Of a stretch of DNA of 42,925 nt, positions 7,402 to 15,321 are shown one piece after another. Origin of the DNA: Aminicella lysinilytica. GTDB taxonomy: Bacteria > Bacillota > Clostridia > Peptostreptococcales > Anaerovoracaceae. A model generated the notes under the pieces. The model searched no databases. It was not told the origin of the DNA and saw only the letters and a list, made by a program, of their open reading frames with translations. How positions within the stretch are numbered: the stretch's first letter is position 1; every line of letters begins with the position of its first letter. The stretch lies in NCBI RefSeq assembly GCF_004362975.1, contig NZ_SNXO01000020.1:1-42925 (forward strand). The letters are read 5' to 3'. The translations under genes were made by a program, and so were the position numbers.

Positions 7402-8313
7402 TTATTTGCCCATCTGAGCGGCAACTTCAGCTGCGAAATCTTCTTCCTTCTTCTCGATTCCTTCGCCTACCTCATAACGTACCATTTCTGTTACTGCCAT
7501 GTCCTTGCCTAGAGCCTTAGCTGATTCAGCTACATACTCTTCAACTGTCTGATCGCTGTTCTTAACGAACTTCTGGTCTACCAGGCATACTTCTTTCAGT
7601 ACTGACTTCATCTTACCAGGCAGGATCTTCTCTACCAGGTTCTCAGGTTTGCCTTCATTGATCAATGTCTGTCTGGCGATTTCTTTCTCGTCTTCCAGCC
7701 ATTTATGGTCTACTTCATTATCATTTACGAATCTTGGGCTCATAGAAGCTACCTGCATAGCAACGTCCTTGCCTAATGTCTCTATCTCAGCTGCATCAGC
7801 ATCTGTCTTGATTCCTACGATAACTCCGATAGTTCCGCCGCCGTGGATGTAGTCTGTGTAAACTGTTCCCGGTGTAGCGAACTTCTGGAATCTTCTGATG
7901 TTCATGTTCTCACCGATCTTGCTGATCTTACCTGTGAGAGCTTCCTGAACTGTGCCGCCATCAAATGACATAGCCATGAAATCTTCCATAGAAGTGTTCT
8001 TGGTTGTAAGAGCGAGTTTAGCAAGATTCTCTACGAACTCGATGAACTCAGGGTTCTTAGCAACGAAGTCTGTCTCTGAGTTTACCTCAACAACAGCTGC
8101 TTCCTTATGATCTTCAGAAAGAGCTACTCTTACGAGTCCCTCTGCTGCGATTCTGTCAGCCTTCTTAGCTGCCTTGGAAAGTCCCTTCTCACGAAGTACG
8201 TCGATAGCCTTATCTATATCTCCATCAGTTTCGACCAAAGCGTTCTTGCAATCCATCATGCCTGCGCCGGTCTTATCTCTTAATTCTTTAACAAGTTTTG
8301 CAGTTACTGCCAT
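7402..8313 (-). CDS. tsf: Translation elongation factor Ts
   Basis: Nucleotide exchange factor that regenerates EF-Tu-GTP. The 303-residue product has the UBA-like N-terminal domain with the family signature KELRDKTGAGMMDCKNAL (about residues 9-26). The EF-Tu-contact segment VNSETDFVAKN lies near residues 78-88, followed by the core domains. ATG 8313 follows GGAGGAAACAGAT. It is 26 bp downstream of rpsB and transcribed with it, the usual bacterial arrangement. Confidence 0.98.
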   Translation of the reverse strand: MAVTAKLVKELRDKTGAGMMDCKNALVETDGDIDKAIDVLREKGLSKAAKKADRIAAEGLVRVALSEDHKEAAVVEVNSETDFVAKNPEFIEFVENLAKLALTTKNTSMEDFMAMSFDGGTVQEALTGKISKIGENMNIRRFQKFATPGTVYTDYIHGGGTIGVIVGIKTDADAAEIETLGKDVAMQVASMSPRFVNDNEVDHKWLEDEKEIARQTLINEGKPENLVEKILPGKMKSVLKEVCLVDQKFVKNSDQTVEEYVAESAKALGKDMAVTEMVRYEVGEGIEKKEEDFAAEVAAQMGK

Positions 8314-8339
8314 ATCTGTTTCCTCCTTGATACTGTAGT

Positions 8340-9131
8340 TTACTCAGCTGCTGCTTCTGTAGCCGCAGCTTCAACTGTTTCTTCTGCAACCGGTGCTACT
8401 TCAGCCGTCTCAGCCTCTGCGCCTTCTGCAGGTCCCTCATCAAAGCTCTCGCCCTGGTTTCCTTCAATAACAGCGTCAGCCATCTTTCCTGCGATAAGTT
8501 TCACAGCTCTGATAGCATCGTCGTTTGCTGGAATGATGTAATCAACATCATCTGGGTCACAGTTAGTATCTACGATACCAATGATAGGAATATTCAGGAT
8601 CCTCGCTTCTTTAACTGCGATTCTTTCCTTCTTAGGATCTACGATGAACAGAGCTCCAGGCATTCCCTTCATATCTCTGATTCCGCCTAAGTATTTGTCT
8701 AATTTATCATGCTCAGCTGTCAGCTTGGACACTTCCTTCTTAGAAAGTTTCTCGAATGTTCCATCCTCTTCCATCTTCTCGATGTCGTTGAGTCTCTTGA
8801 TTCTTCCGCTGATTGTCTTATAGTTTGTCAGCATTCCGCCAAGCCATCTCTCGCTTACGTAATACTGTCCGCATCTCTTAGCCTCATCAACGATAGCGTT
8901 CTGAGCCTGTTTCTTAGTTCCTACGAACAGGATAGGTTTTCCTGATTCTCCAACTTTTCTCATGAAATCGTATGCTTCGTCAACTTTCTTAACTGTCTTC
9001 TGTAAGTCGATAATGTAGATACCATTTCTCTCTGTGAAGATGTATGGAGCCATCTTAGGGTTCCATCTTCTGGTCTGGTGTCCGAAATGAACACCGGCTT
9101 CTAGTAATTGTTTCATTGAAATTACTGCCAT
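8340..9131 (-). CDS. rpsB: 30S ribosomal protein S2
   Basis: Small-subunit ribosomal protein. The 263-residue product begins with the family hallmark [22 protein letters not shown] (residues 6-27), and a central segment reads [18 protein letters not shown]. The C terminus has an Ala/Glu-rich tail of about 40 residues, which is low complexity and probably disordered. ATG 9131 follows AGGAGG. It is the first gene of rpsB-tsf, driven by the promoter at 9262-9290 and preceded by a structured leader. Confidence 0.98.
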   Translation of the reverse strand: MAVISMKQLLEAGVHFGHQTRRWNPKMAPYIFTERNGIYIIDLQKTVKKVDEAYDFMRKVGESGKPILFVGTKKQAQNAIVDEAKRCGQYYVSERWLGGMLTNYKTISGRIKRLNDIEKMEEDGTFEKLSKKEVSKLTAEHDKLDKYLGGIRDMKGMPGALFIVDPKKERIAVKEARILNIPIIGIVDTNCDPDDVDYIIPANDDAIRAVKLIAGKMADAVIEGNQGESFDEGPAEGAEAETAEVAPVAEETVEAAATEAAAE

Positions 9132-9157
9132 TATATTTTCCTCCTGGTTTTACCATC

Positions 9158-9221
9158 CACTCGATCTTATTCTGCATAAAACCGCATAATTCTGCGGCAC
9201 CACTGTGCTTATGACCGAGTG
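9158..9221 (-). promoter_or_regulatory. Structured 5' leader of rpsB-tsf
   Basis: In the roughly 120-nt leader, CACTCGGTC pairs with GATCGAGTG (9213-9221 with 9158-9166, one G-U pair). Inside it is a CCGCA/TGCGG hairpin (9182-9197). The outer helix closes about 25 nt before the binding site. Such elements often mediate ribosomal-protein feedback; binding of S2 here is inference. Confidence 0.45.
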
Positions 9222-9261
9222 TGCTAATTATTACTTCGGTTCGAAAGACGAGCCAACAAAT

Positions 9262-9290
9262 ATTATATTAGATTTTCCTTGCAAATGCAA
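9262..9290 (-). promoter_or_regulatory. rpsB-tsf promoter
   Basis: On the minus strand TTGCAT (9285-9290) and a perfect TATAAT (9262-9267) are separated by exactly 17 bp. It lies about 130 bp upstream of the rpsB start codon. Confidence 0.8.
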
Positions 9291-9337
9291 GCGTTTTCTG
9301 CTATTTTCAGCCGTAGATTTCCATTTTTCTACCCTAT

Positions 9338-9673
9338 TTAACTGCCATTCCTTATATGTTCGTTATATACCTGTCTGGTCTTGGCGAAATTCTCTCTTCC
9401 CATGACCATATTATTCCCGCCAAAAAATTCTATTTTCCTTTCCTCCATTGATTCTACCTGATCCAGATTGATTATGCATCCGGCCATACACGTATAAAAC
9501 CTGCTGTCAAGATAGTCTGTGACTTCTTCGATTTTCCCATAGATCTCGTACTCTTCTTCAGCAGTGATTACCTTCAGTTTCCTATGATCCCGCTCAATAG
9601 CCTGAACATCGCTCACTCTCACCCTGGTACTCTTATCCCTGGTGATTATAGGAATATACTTCACACATTTCAT
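9338..9673 (-). CDS. Stand-alone LytTR-type DNA-binding protein
   Basis: The 111-residue product is essentially one LytTR domain, the DNA-binding fold of AgrA/LytR-like regulators. Visible features are the early segment RVRVSDVQAIERDHRKLKV, the central YEIYGKIEEVTDYLDSRFY and the late CIINLDQVESME. There is no receiver domain, membrane anchor or adjacent histidine kinase, so any input signal is not evident. ATG 9673 follows AGGAGG with a rather long 10-nt spacer. It is a single gene between rpsB and pepD. Targets are unknown; autoregulation or a role with a distant kinase are possible. Confidence 0.8.
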   Translation of the reverse strand: MKCVKYIPIITRDKSTRVRVSDVQAIERDHRKLKVITAEEEYEIYGKIEEVTDYLDSRFYTCMAGCIINLDQVESMEERKIEFFGGNNMVMGRENFAKTRQVYNEHIRNGS

Positions 9674-9855
9674 AACAATTGTTCCTCCTGATAACGATTG
9701 ATTATTTTACAAGTATTAAAGTCTCCGAAAGTCATTATATTACAATATTCTGACAATGTGTATTAGCAAAATGCGACAAAGGTATCAGGGCTTCGGCGTT
9801 CTGCGACAAAATCCGACCAAGCCAAACTTCCGTCCCGGGGTTTCTGCCTATGCCA

Positions 9856-9900
9856 GCAAAAAAACGTCCCCGACTGCGGTATACCGCGGCCGGGGACAGT
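9856..9900 (-). terminator. Terminator of the OPT-pepD operon
   Basis: On the minus strand GTCCCCG pairs with CGGGGAC, with an inner GCGGT/ACCGC stem, followed by seven Ts. It lies about 20 bp downstream of the pepD stop codon. Confidence 0.85.
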
Positions 9901-9915
9901 TTGATCAATTGCTTA

Positions 9916-11361
9916 CTATTTACTTTCCTTGAGGATCTCACATACTAACTTCCATGTTCTTTCAACTGAAGGAATAGAAAGTCTTTCTTCTGAAGTATGT
10001 ACGCCTGTCATGTCAGGTCCGATGGATACGGCGTCTATCTTGCCATCCATTTTGCCTGCAAACAGTCCACACTCAAGACCAGCGTGTATAGCCTCGATCT
10101 TTGGTTCCTCGCCATACTGAGCTTTGTACACTCTGACACTTGTATCACGCATTTCCGAATCAGCCAGGTACTCCCATCCAGGATATGCTCCTGAATATTC
10201 TACCTTGCCGCCTACGGCTGCGCTCAGGCTTTCCAGTTTGTCGCAGAGAGCATCTCTTCTCGTTTCTACAGCACTTCTGACCGCATACATTGCAGTCATT
10301 TCTGTATCTGTTAAAGCAAGTGCTCCCAGGTTCAGACTGGTTTCAACCAACCCCTCGATATCCATGCTCATATGCTGGATACCATAAGGTGAATTCATCA
10401 GATATGTAATCACCTTGTAAACGCTGTCAGCGTCCAGGGCCTTTACTGTCTTGTCGCCTTCACAACTGCTGGTGATGGCAACTCCCGGATCTGCAGTTTT
10501 GAACTCGTGCTTTATTACTCGATCCAATTCCTTAACTGCATCTTCAAGTTTCTTACCATCGGCAGCTATGACCTCTGCTTCTGTTTTCTTACAGATAGCA
10601 TTGTCTGCTACGCCACCGCCAAGTGAAAGGATCTTGATGTCGGTTTTCTTAGCAATGTTGTATAATACTCTTCCCATGATAATGTTAGAATTACCACGTT
10701 CTTTATCAATTTCCTGACCGGAATGTCCGCCAAGTAATCCGCCTACTGTGACTTTATACAGCTTGCCGGACACTTCGGCTCTCTTTACAGGTACGAAGGC
10801 CTTGGCAGTAACGCCTCCGGCACAGCTTACAGTAAAGATTCCCTCGTCTTCGGAATCGATGTTAAGCATTTTCTCTGCTGTGATGTGTGACATGTCCAAG
10901 GCTTCTGCTCCCAGCATGCCTATCTCTTCATCTACCGTGAAGATACATTCCAATCTAGGATGCTGTAGTTCTGAGGAATCCATAGCTGCGAGAGCCATTG
11001 CTACTGCAATGCCATCGTCTCCGCCAAGAGTAGTTCCCTCAGCATATAGCCAGTCTCCGTCTACGCCAAGCCTTAATCCTTCCTTTGCCATATCTATATC
11101 GCTTTCAGGAGTCTTATCACATACCATGTCCATATGGCCCTGAATTATAATTGGCGCGGATTTCTCGTATCCCTTAGTCGCTTCCTTGATGACGATCACA
11201 TTGTTCACATCATCCTGATAGTGCTCAAGGTTCCTGTCTTCCGCAAATTTAACCAGATAATCGCTTATCTGCTTTGTGTTTCTAGAGCCATGAGGAATCG
11301 CGCAAATCTGTTTAAAAAAGTCGAAAACCTCTTTAGGTTGAAGATTATTTAATTCACTCAT
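9916..11361 (-). CDS. pepD: Aminoacyl-histidine / cytosol non-specific dipeptidase, M20 family
   Basis: Zinc metallopeptidase that splits dipeptides in the cytosol. The 481-residue product shows the M20 metal site: GHMDMVCD (near residue 75), LGGDDGIAVA (near 112) and the catalytic VDEEIGMLGA (near 144). Further matches are DSEDEG, the dimerisation-lid GGHSGQEIDKERGN and a late HAGLECGLF. The start at ATG 11361 is chosen because AAGGAGGG lies 8 nt upstream; a reading frame to 11430 exists but runs inside the upstream gene. It overlaps that gene's stop by a few bases. As the last gene behind an OPT transporter, it probably finishes hydrolysis of imported peptides. Confidence 0.95.
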   Translation of the reverse strand: MSELNNLQPKEVFDFFKQICAIPHGSRNTKQISDYLVKFAEDRNLEHYQDDVNNVIVIKEATKGYEKSAPIIIQGHMDMVCDKTPESDIDMAKEGLRLGVDGDWLYAEGTTLGGDDGIAVAMALAAMDSSELQHPRLECIFTVDEEIGMLGAEALDMSHITAEKMLNIDSEDEGIFTVSCAGGVTAKAFVPVKRAEVSGKLYKVTVGGLLGGHSGQEIDKERGNSNIIMGRVLYNIAKKTDIKILSLGGGVADNAICKKTEAEVIAADGKKLEDAVKELDRVIKHEFKTADPGVAITSSCEGDKTVKALDADSVYKVITYLMNSPYGIQHMSMDIEGLVETSLNLGALALTDTEMTAMYAVRSAVETRRDALCDKLESLSAAVGGKVEYSGAYPGWEYLADSEMRDTSVRVYKAQYGEEPKIEAIHAGLECGLFAGKMDGKIDAVSIGPDMTGVHTSEERLSIPSVERTWKLVCEILKESK

Positions 11362-11734
11362 TTTCTTTGCCCTCCTTAGGCGGAAGACGATATACCGTCT
11401 CCCCTTTATCATTTGTATCTTCTGTAACATAATTGTTTCTCAGCATGTAATCTATGAGCTTTTCCTGGAATCCTGCTCCATTGGCAATTACCGCCGTTTT
11501 CTTAGAGTAAAATTCCTTGGCTTTGATATTCTTGATAACATAGCCAACACCGTCTGCAGTGATAGTATCATTCTGCTTCAGGTACTTGCGCACGCGCATA
11601 GTTCCATTGTTGAAAAGCATATCCATTAACCGCTCGTCTTCATGGATTTTCTTTTGTGTTCCTATAACATACAGAGTTGCCGTCGCTATGGCGAAAAGCA
11701 GAACTCCGATAATTATAATAAGTGTATGGTTCAT
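11354..11734 (-). CDS. Small membrane-anchored protein of unknown function
   Basis: A 126-residue protein with one N-terminal transmembrane helix (about residues 4-25, rich in Ile, Leu and Ala), then a charged region that should face the cytoplasm. The soluble part (DERLMDMLFNNGTMRVRKYL, and near the end LIDYMLRNNYVTE) looks helical and may form a winged-helix-like unit, but no family is recognised with confidence. It sits between the PqqD-like gene (12-bp gap) and pepD (overlapping stop and start), so it is very likely co-translated with the peptide-use operon. A role as an accessory to the OPT transporter is a guess from position. Confidence 0.75.
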   Translation of the reverse strand: MNHTLIIIIGVLLFAIATATLYVIGTQKKIHEDERLMDMLFNNGTMRVRKYLKQNDTITADGVGYVIKNIKAKEFYSKKTAVIANGAGFQEKLIDYMLRNNYVTEDTNDKGETVYRLPPKEGKENE

Positions 11735-11746
11735 AAAATTTACCCT

Positions 11747-12130
11747 TTACTTTTTATACGAGACGAAATGGACGTTTTCCAAAGTATAGAAATACTTGGC
11801 AAGTCTTTCGTACAAAGGTTCCGCATCTTTTCCAAATTTAGCCTTTACTAAGACGCCTATTTCATAGATGCTACGTTCTCCGTCGATCTGCAGCCAGACA
11901 AAACTGCCAAACTTATCAAGATCAACGTTGCTCACTCTAGGTGATTTAAAAAATTTCTGTGCCAGTGTATTATATACACCGGTATTCTCCTGTTGAACCG
12001 TAACCAGACCATTATTCTCAGTCCAGGCAAAATCCCCGTTGCGCACAGGGATCTTGTCCAGATAATTATCTTTGAATTTGTCTTTATTACTTTGTTCTGT
12101 ATTCTGATTAAGCCGCTTCATTTTTATCAT
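11747..12130 (-). CDS. PqqD-like (RRE fold) protein
   Basis: A 127-residue protein whose C-terminal 85 residues resemble the PqqD family. It has a beta-rich start (NGLVTVQQENTG), a conserved stretch ending FGSFVWLQIDGERSIYEIG, then a helical end (EPLYERLAKYFYTLENVHFVSYKK). PqqD folds bind leader peptides for radical-SAM and other RiPP enzymes, but no such enzyme or precursor peptide is nearby. It overlaps the end of the OPT transporter gene by 23 bp. The start could be ATG 12130 or ATG 12121; neither has a strong binding site, consistent with coupling. Its job with a peptide transporter is unknown; peptide recognition is one possibility. Confidence 0.8.
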   Translation of the reverse strand: MIKMKRLNQNTEQSNKDKFKDNYLDKIPVRNGDFAWTENNGLVTVQQENTGVYNTLAQKFFKSPRVSNVDLDKFGSFVWLQIDGERSIYEIGVLVKAKFGKDAEPLYERLAKYFYTLENVHFVSYKK

Positions 12131-14054
12131 CTACATATAGTTTCTTATCCCACAGTGAGAACTTGAGAACTATCAGTAAGAGTGCGATGAAGAAGATCAG
12201 TCCGCCCCAGTTACCAAGTGAAAGCTTGGATGAAACATCTATGATCGTTCCAAGGCTTGTTCCGTGTACGGTTATTACTGCGAATACAGCTAACAGTATA
12301 CCAACGATTCCTTCGCCGGCGATCATTCCTGATGAGAACAGTACGCCACTTGTGATGACGTTGTTTCTCGTCTTCTCGTTGTTGAATTTTCTCTTCTCGA
12401 ACCACAGCTTGAGAAGTCCGCCGCACATCAGTGGTGTTGACAGATGGATAGGCAGGTACAGGCCGATTGCTACCGGCAGTACAGGGATCTGCAGTATCTC
12501 GATGATAACCGCTACGAATACTCCTACGAATACCAGATTCCAAGGAAGGTTTCCGCCCATAACGCCTTCAACTACGACCTTCATCAGTGTAGCCTGTGGT
12601 GCTGGCAGTTCCTTAGAACCGAAGCCCCATGCTGCATTGAGCAGATACAGAACTCCTGCGATAGCAAGTCCTGAAGCAACAGTACCGATCAATTCGCCGA
12701 CCTGCTGTCTCCAAGGAGTAGCTCCTACGATGTATCCTGTCTTCAGGTCCTGTGACATATCACCGGCCATAGCAGCTACGATACAGATTATAGTACCTAT
12801 CATGATAGCTGTTACCATTCCGGATGAACCTGTGTCTCCTGTTGCCTTGAGCAGGATAGTAGCGATAAGCAGTGTAGCTATTGCCATTCCTGATACAGGG
12901 TTGTTGGAGCTTCCTACAAGACCAACCATTCTGGATGATACTGTAGCGAAGAAGAATCCGAAGATTATGATGATCAGGCAACTGCCGATTCCAAGTGGAA
13001 TTGCAGGAACCAGAAGCAATATAGCCATTACGATGATCAGCAGTCCGATCAGGTATTTGCCTGACAGGTCTGTGTTAGTTCTTGTAATAGCAAGATCTGA
13101 ACCTTCTTTATTCTTAAGACTTGACATACTCTCTGAGAATGTCTTGATGATCAGAGGCAGTGATTTAACCAGGGAAATGATTCCGCCGGCAGCAACTGCT
13201 CCTGCTCCGATGTATCTTACATATGATGACCAGATTCCCCATGTGTCCATCTGACTGATAGGAACATTCGATGGGAACATTACCATGTCTCCTCCGAAAG
13301 CCTTGATCATAGGCATAATGATAAACCATGCCAGTGTACCACCGGCCAGCATGTATGATGAGATCCTGGCTCCGCAGATGTAACCAACGCCTGCCAGTGC
13401 AGGAAGTACATCCATACCGATTCCAGATCCGTCATACTTCTTGAATGACCAGTCGATCTCACTTGGGAATAATTTGATTCCGTCTGCGATGAACTTGTAA
13501 ACTGCTGCGATGCCCAGTCCGATAAATACTGTGCTTGCTGCTGTTCCGCCTTCTTCTCCAGCCATGAGGACTTCTGCGCATGCAGTTCCTTCAGGATAAG
13601 GAAGAACGCCGTGTTCCTTAACGATAAGCGCTTTTCTAAGAGGTACCATGAATACAACTCCCAGAAGTCCGCCTGCTATACATACAAGAGCCATTGTCAT
13701 GTAGTTAGGCGCTACTGCCTTACCTTCTGCAACCCACATAAATACTGCAGGTAATGTGAAGATAGCTCCTGCTGCCAGCGACTCGCCGGCTGATCCGATT
13801 GTCTGAACCATATTGTTCTCCAGGATCGAATCCTTCTTCATAATTAGTCTGATAATACCCATCGATATTACTGCTGCCGGAATAGATGCCGAAACAGTCA
13901 TACCTACTCGCAATCCCAGGTAAGCATTAGCTGCACCAAATACGATTGCGAGAACAATGCCTAGAATTATAGATGTTACTGTAAATTCTGGCATTATTTT
14001 GTCAGCCGATATAAACGGCTTGAACTCTCCCTTATTAGGGGCATTGTTCTCCAT
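12108..14054 (-). CDS. OPT family oligopeptide transporter
   Basis: Integral membrane protein of 648 residues with about 14-16 hydrophobic segments, related to the bacterial OPT/YSL group that imports oligopeptides by proton coupling. Recognisable parts are the N-terminal FTVTSIILGIVLAIVFGAANAYLGL segment (given here only as its conserved core, AANAYLGLRVGMTVSASIPAA), the PYPEGTACAEVL motif near residue 155 and the late segment PVAIGLYLPIHLSTP. ATG 14054 follows AAAGGAGAT. It is the first gene of a four-gene operon that ends in pepD, so import followed by cytosolic hydrolysis is the likely pathway. Substrate length is not predictable. Confidence 0.92.
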   Translation of the reverse strand: MENNAPNKGEFKPFISADKIMPEFTVTSIILGIVLAIVFGAANAYLGLRVGMTVSASIPAAVISMGIIRLIMKKDSILENNMVQTIGSAGESLAAGAIFTLPAVFMWVAEGKAVAPNYMTMALVCIAGGLLGVVFMVPLRKALIVKEHGVLPYPEGTACAEVLMAGEEGGTAASTVFIGLGIAAVYKFIADGIKLFPSEIDWSFKKYDGSGIGMDVLPALAGVGYICGARISSYMLAGGTLAWFIIMPMIKAFGGDMVMFPSNVPISQMDTWGIWSSYVRYIGAGAVAAGGIISLVKSLPLIIKTFSESMSSLKNKEGSDLAITRTNTDLSGKYLIGLLIIVMAILLLVPAIPLGIGSCLIIIIFGFFFATVSSRMVGLVGSSNNPVSGMAIATLLIATILLKATGDTGSSGMVTAIMIGTIICIVAAMAGDMSQDLKTGYIVGATPWRQQVGELIGTVASGLAIAGVLYLLNAAWGFGSKELPAPQATLMKVVVEGVMGGNLPWNLVFVGVFVAVIIEILQIPVLPVAIGLYLPIHLSTPLMCGGLLKLWFEKRKFNNEKTRNNVITSGVLFSSGMIAGEGIVGILLAVFAVITVHGTSLGTIIDVSSKLSLGNWGGLIFFIALLLIVLKFSLWDKKLYVDDKNEAA

Positions 14055-14109
14055 ACTTTTTATCTCCTTTCATAATAAAGCACATAGTGGGTCTAAGCCC
14101 ACGATGCCT

Positions 14110-14138
14110 ATTATAGCACCTATCTATAAGTCATTCAA
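14110..14138 (-). promoter_or_regulatory. Promoter of the OPT-pepD operon
   Basis: On the minus strand TTGAAT (14133-14138) and TATAAT (14110-14115) are 17 bp apart. The short leader contains a GTGGG/CCCAC hairpin between the promoter and the ribosome binding site. Confidence 0.75.
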
Positions 14139-14190
14139 ACTAAATTAAACAAAATTCATAAATACTAATCAGATAATTGTATTTTTTTAA

Positions 14191-14231
14191 GTGCAGCACA
14201 AACAAATTACATGTAATTTGTTGCGTCGCAC
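14191..14231. repeat. Long palindrome upstream of the OPT operon
   Basis: The core at 14201-14222 is a perfect 22-bp palindrome built on the half-site AACAAATTACA. GTGC/GCAC and neighbouring bases extend it to about 41 nt. It lies 50-60 bp upstream of the OPT promoter -35 box. A regulator site or a terminator remnant are both possible. Only the symmetry is seen. Confidence 0.6.
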
Positions 14232-14283
14232 ATTTTCATCGGAATAAAGCAGTAAAGTATTTTGATAAAAACAGTCATACAAA

Positions 14284-14310
14284 GAGGAGACCATACTTAT
14301 ATGATCTCCC
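14284..14310 (-). terminator. Probable terminator after rpoZ
   Basis: A 10-bp stem with one mismatch (GGAGATCATA against TATGGTCTCC on the minus strand) and a 4-nt loop. It is followed by CTCTTTG and, a little further, a T run. The weak U-tract lowers certainty. Confidence 0.5.
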
Positions 14311-14348
14311 CAAGTGTTCACCCTTAAATTCCGTAGTGACAGTCTGTC

Positions 14349-14591
14349 CTATTCTTCGGTTTTCTCTGCAGACGCATCATGAGCGTCGTCCATAGCGCTC
14401 TCATCACGGCTGTAAGTGATAAGATCCTCGGCGATCTCGTGAGCCGCAATTGAAACAGGCTGATCCACAGCCGTATCCGTCAAAGCCGGTTTGCCGTCGA
14501 TTAGATCGCGTGCCCTCTTGGCAGCCAGTACTACCAGCGTATAACGGCTATCAGCCTTTTTTCTGATTTTATTGATCGATGGATATAACAT
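14349..14591 (-). CDS. rpoZ: RNA polymerase omega subunit
   Basis: An 80-residue small subunit that aids assembly of RNA polymerase and responds to ppGpp in some bacteria. It carries the typical omega pattern YTLVVLAAKRARDLIDG followed by KPVS-like VDQPVSIAAHEIAEDLI; the last 20 residues are acidic and variable. ATG 14591 overlaps the end of gmk, with AAGGAGGAG just upstream. The gmk-rpoZ pairing is a common bacterial arrangement and supports the call. Confidence 0.93.
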   Translation of the reverse strand: MLYPSINKIRKKADSRYTLVVLAAKRARDLIDGKPALTDTAVDQPVSIAAHEIAEDLITYSRDESAMDDAHDASAEKTEE

Positions 14592-15223
14592 TATATCTCC
14601 TCCTTATACTTGTCTATAAGTTTATAAATGTTCTTCGACACTCTGGAATGCTCAGCTGTGACAATGGCCTTGACCCTGTCCACTGCTTCCGAAAGTTCTC
14701 CGTTCACTACTACATAATCATATTTATCTATATAAGATATTTCCTTCAGAGTCTGAGACAGCCGCATATTGATGGCCTCTCTGCTGTCAGTGCCCCGCCC
14801 GGTTATTCTCTTACGCAGTTCTGCCATAGAAGGTGGCAGTATGAAAATAAATATGCCGTTTGGATAGGCGTTCTTCACATTCAGCGCACCTTGTATATCT
14901 ATTTCCAATACTACATCTATGCCCTGCTGAAGTTTCTCCAGAACTTTCGCCTTAGGTGTCCCGTAACAATTACCGTAGACCTCCGCATGTTCCAGGAATC
15001 CATCTTCTTCAATAGTAGCCTGAAATTTCTCCTTAGTGGCAAAATAGTAACTTTCTCCGTCTATTTCACCCTTGCGGGGTTGCCTGGTAGTCATGGATAT
15101 AGACAGGCTCATTCTGTCAGGATCGCAATCCTCCAGCAGGCCCTTGCATATAGTGCCTTTGCCTGCGCCCGATGGTCCTGAGATTATAAATAATTTTCCG
15201 GAATGCTGGTCGTATAGATCCAT
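14591..15223 (-). CDS. gmk: Guanylate kinase
   Basis: Phosphorylates GMP to GDP using ATP. The 210-residue product has the P-loop GPSGAGKG at residues 16-23. The GMP-binding segment SMTTRQPRKGEIDGESYYF is near residues 43-61, and VLEIDIQGALNVK is near 103-115. Length and order match the family. It overlaps the rpoZ start, so the two are coupled. yicC lies 98 bp upstream; the remA gene that often sits between yicC and gmk in this phylum is absent. Confidence 0.97.
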   Translation of the reverse strand: MDLYDQHSGKLFIISGPSGAGKGTICKGLLEDCDPDRMSLSISMTTRQPRKGEIDGESYYFATKEKFQATIEEDGFLEHAEVYGNCYGTPKAKVLEKLQQGIDVVLEIDIQGALNVKNAYPNGIFIFILPPSMAELRKRITGRGTDSREAINMRLSQTLKEISYIDKYDYVVVNGELSEAVDRVKAIVTAEHSRVSKNIYKLIDKYKEEI

Positions 15224-15321
15224 ATAAATCTCCCTTTGATTTCTATTTCGAAAGAATATTATATCAGTTTATGGAAATTTCTTCAAGGACATTTCCCCTA
15301 TTTATGAGATTTTATTCGGAT

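Noticed and set aside
9861-9899. Riboswitch in the GC-rich segment after pepD
   Set aside because: It is a simple stem with a U-tract, downstream of a stop codon, and reads as an ordinary terminator.
9735-9941. 68-codon frame between the LytTR gene and pepD
   Set aside because: It runs through the pepD terminator and overlaps the end of pepD; no binding site or recognisable motif.
12163-13254. 363-codon open frame opposite the OPT transporter gene
   Set aside because: It is Pro/Ser/Thr-rich, has no credible ribosome binding site and lies entirely opposite a clear membrane-protein gene.
14177-14395. 72-codon frame upstream of the OPT operon
   Set aside because: It crosses the 41-nt palindrome and the end of rpoZ; composition is not protein-like.
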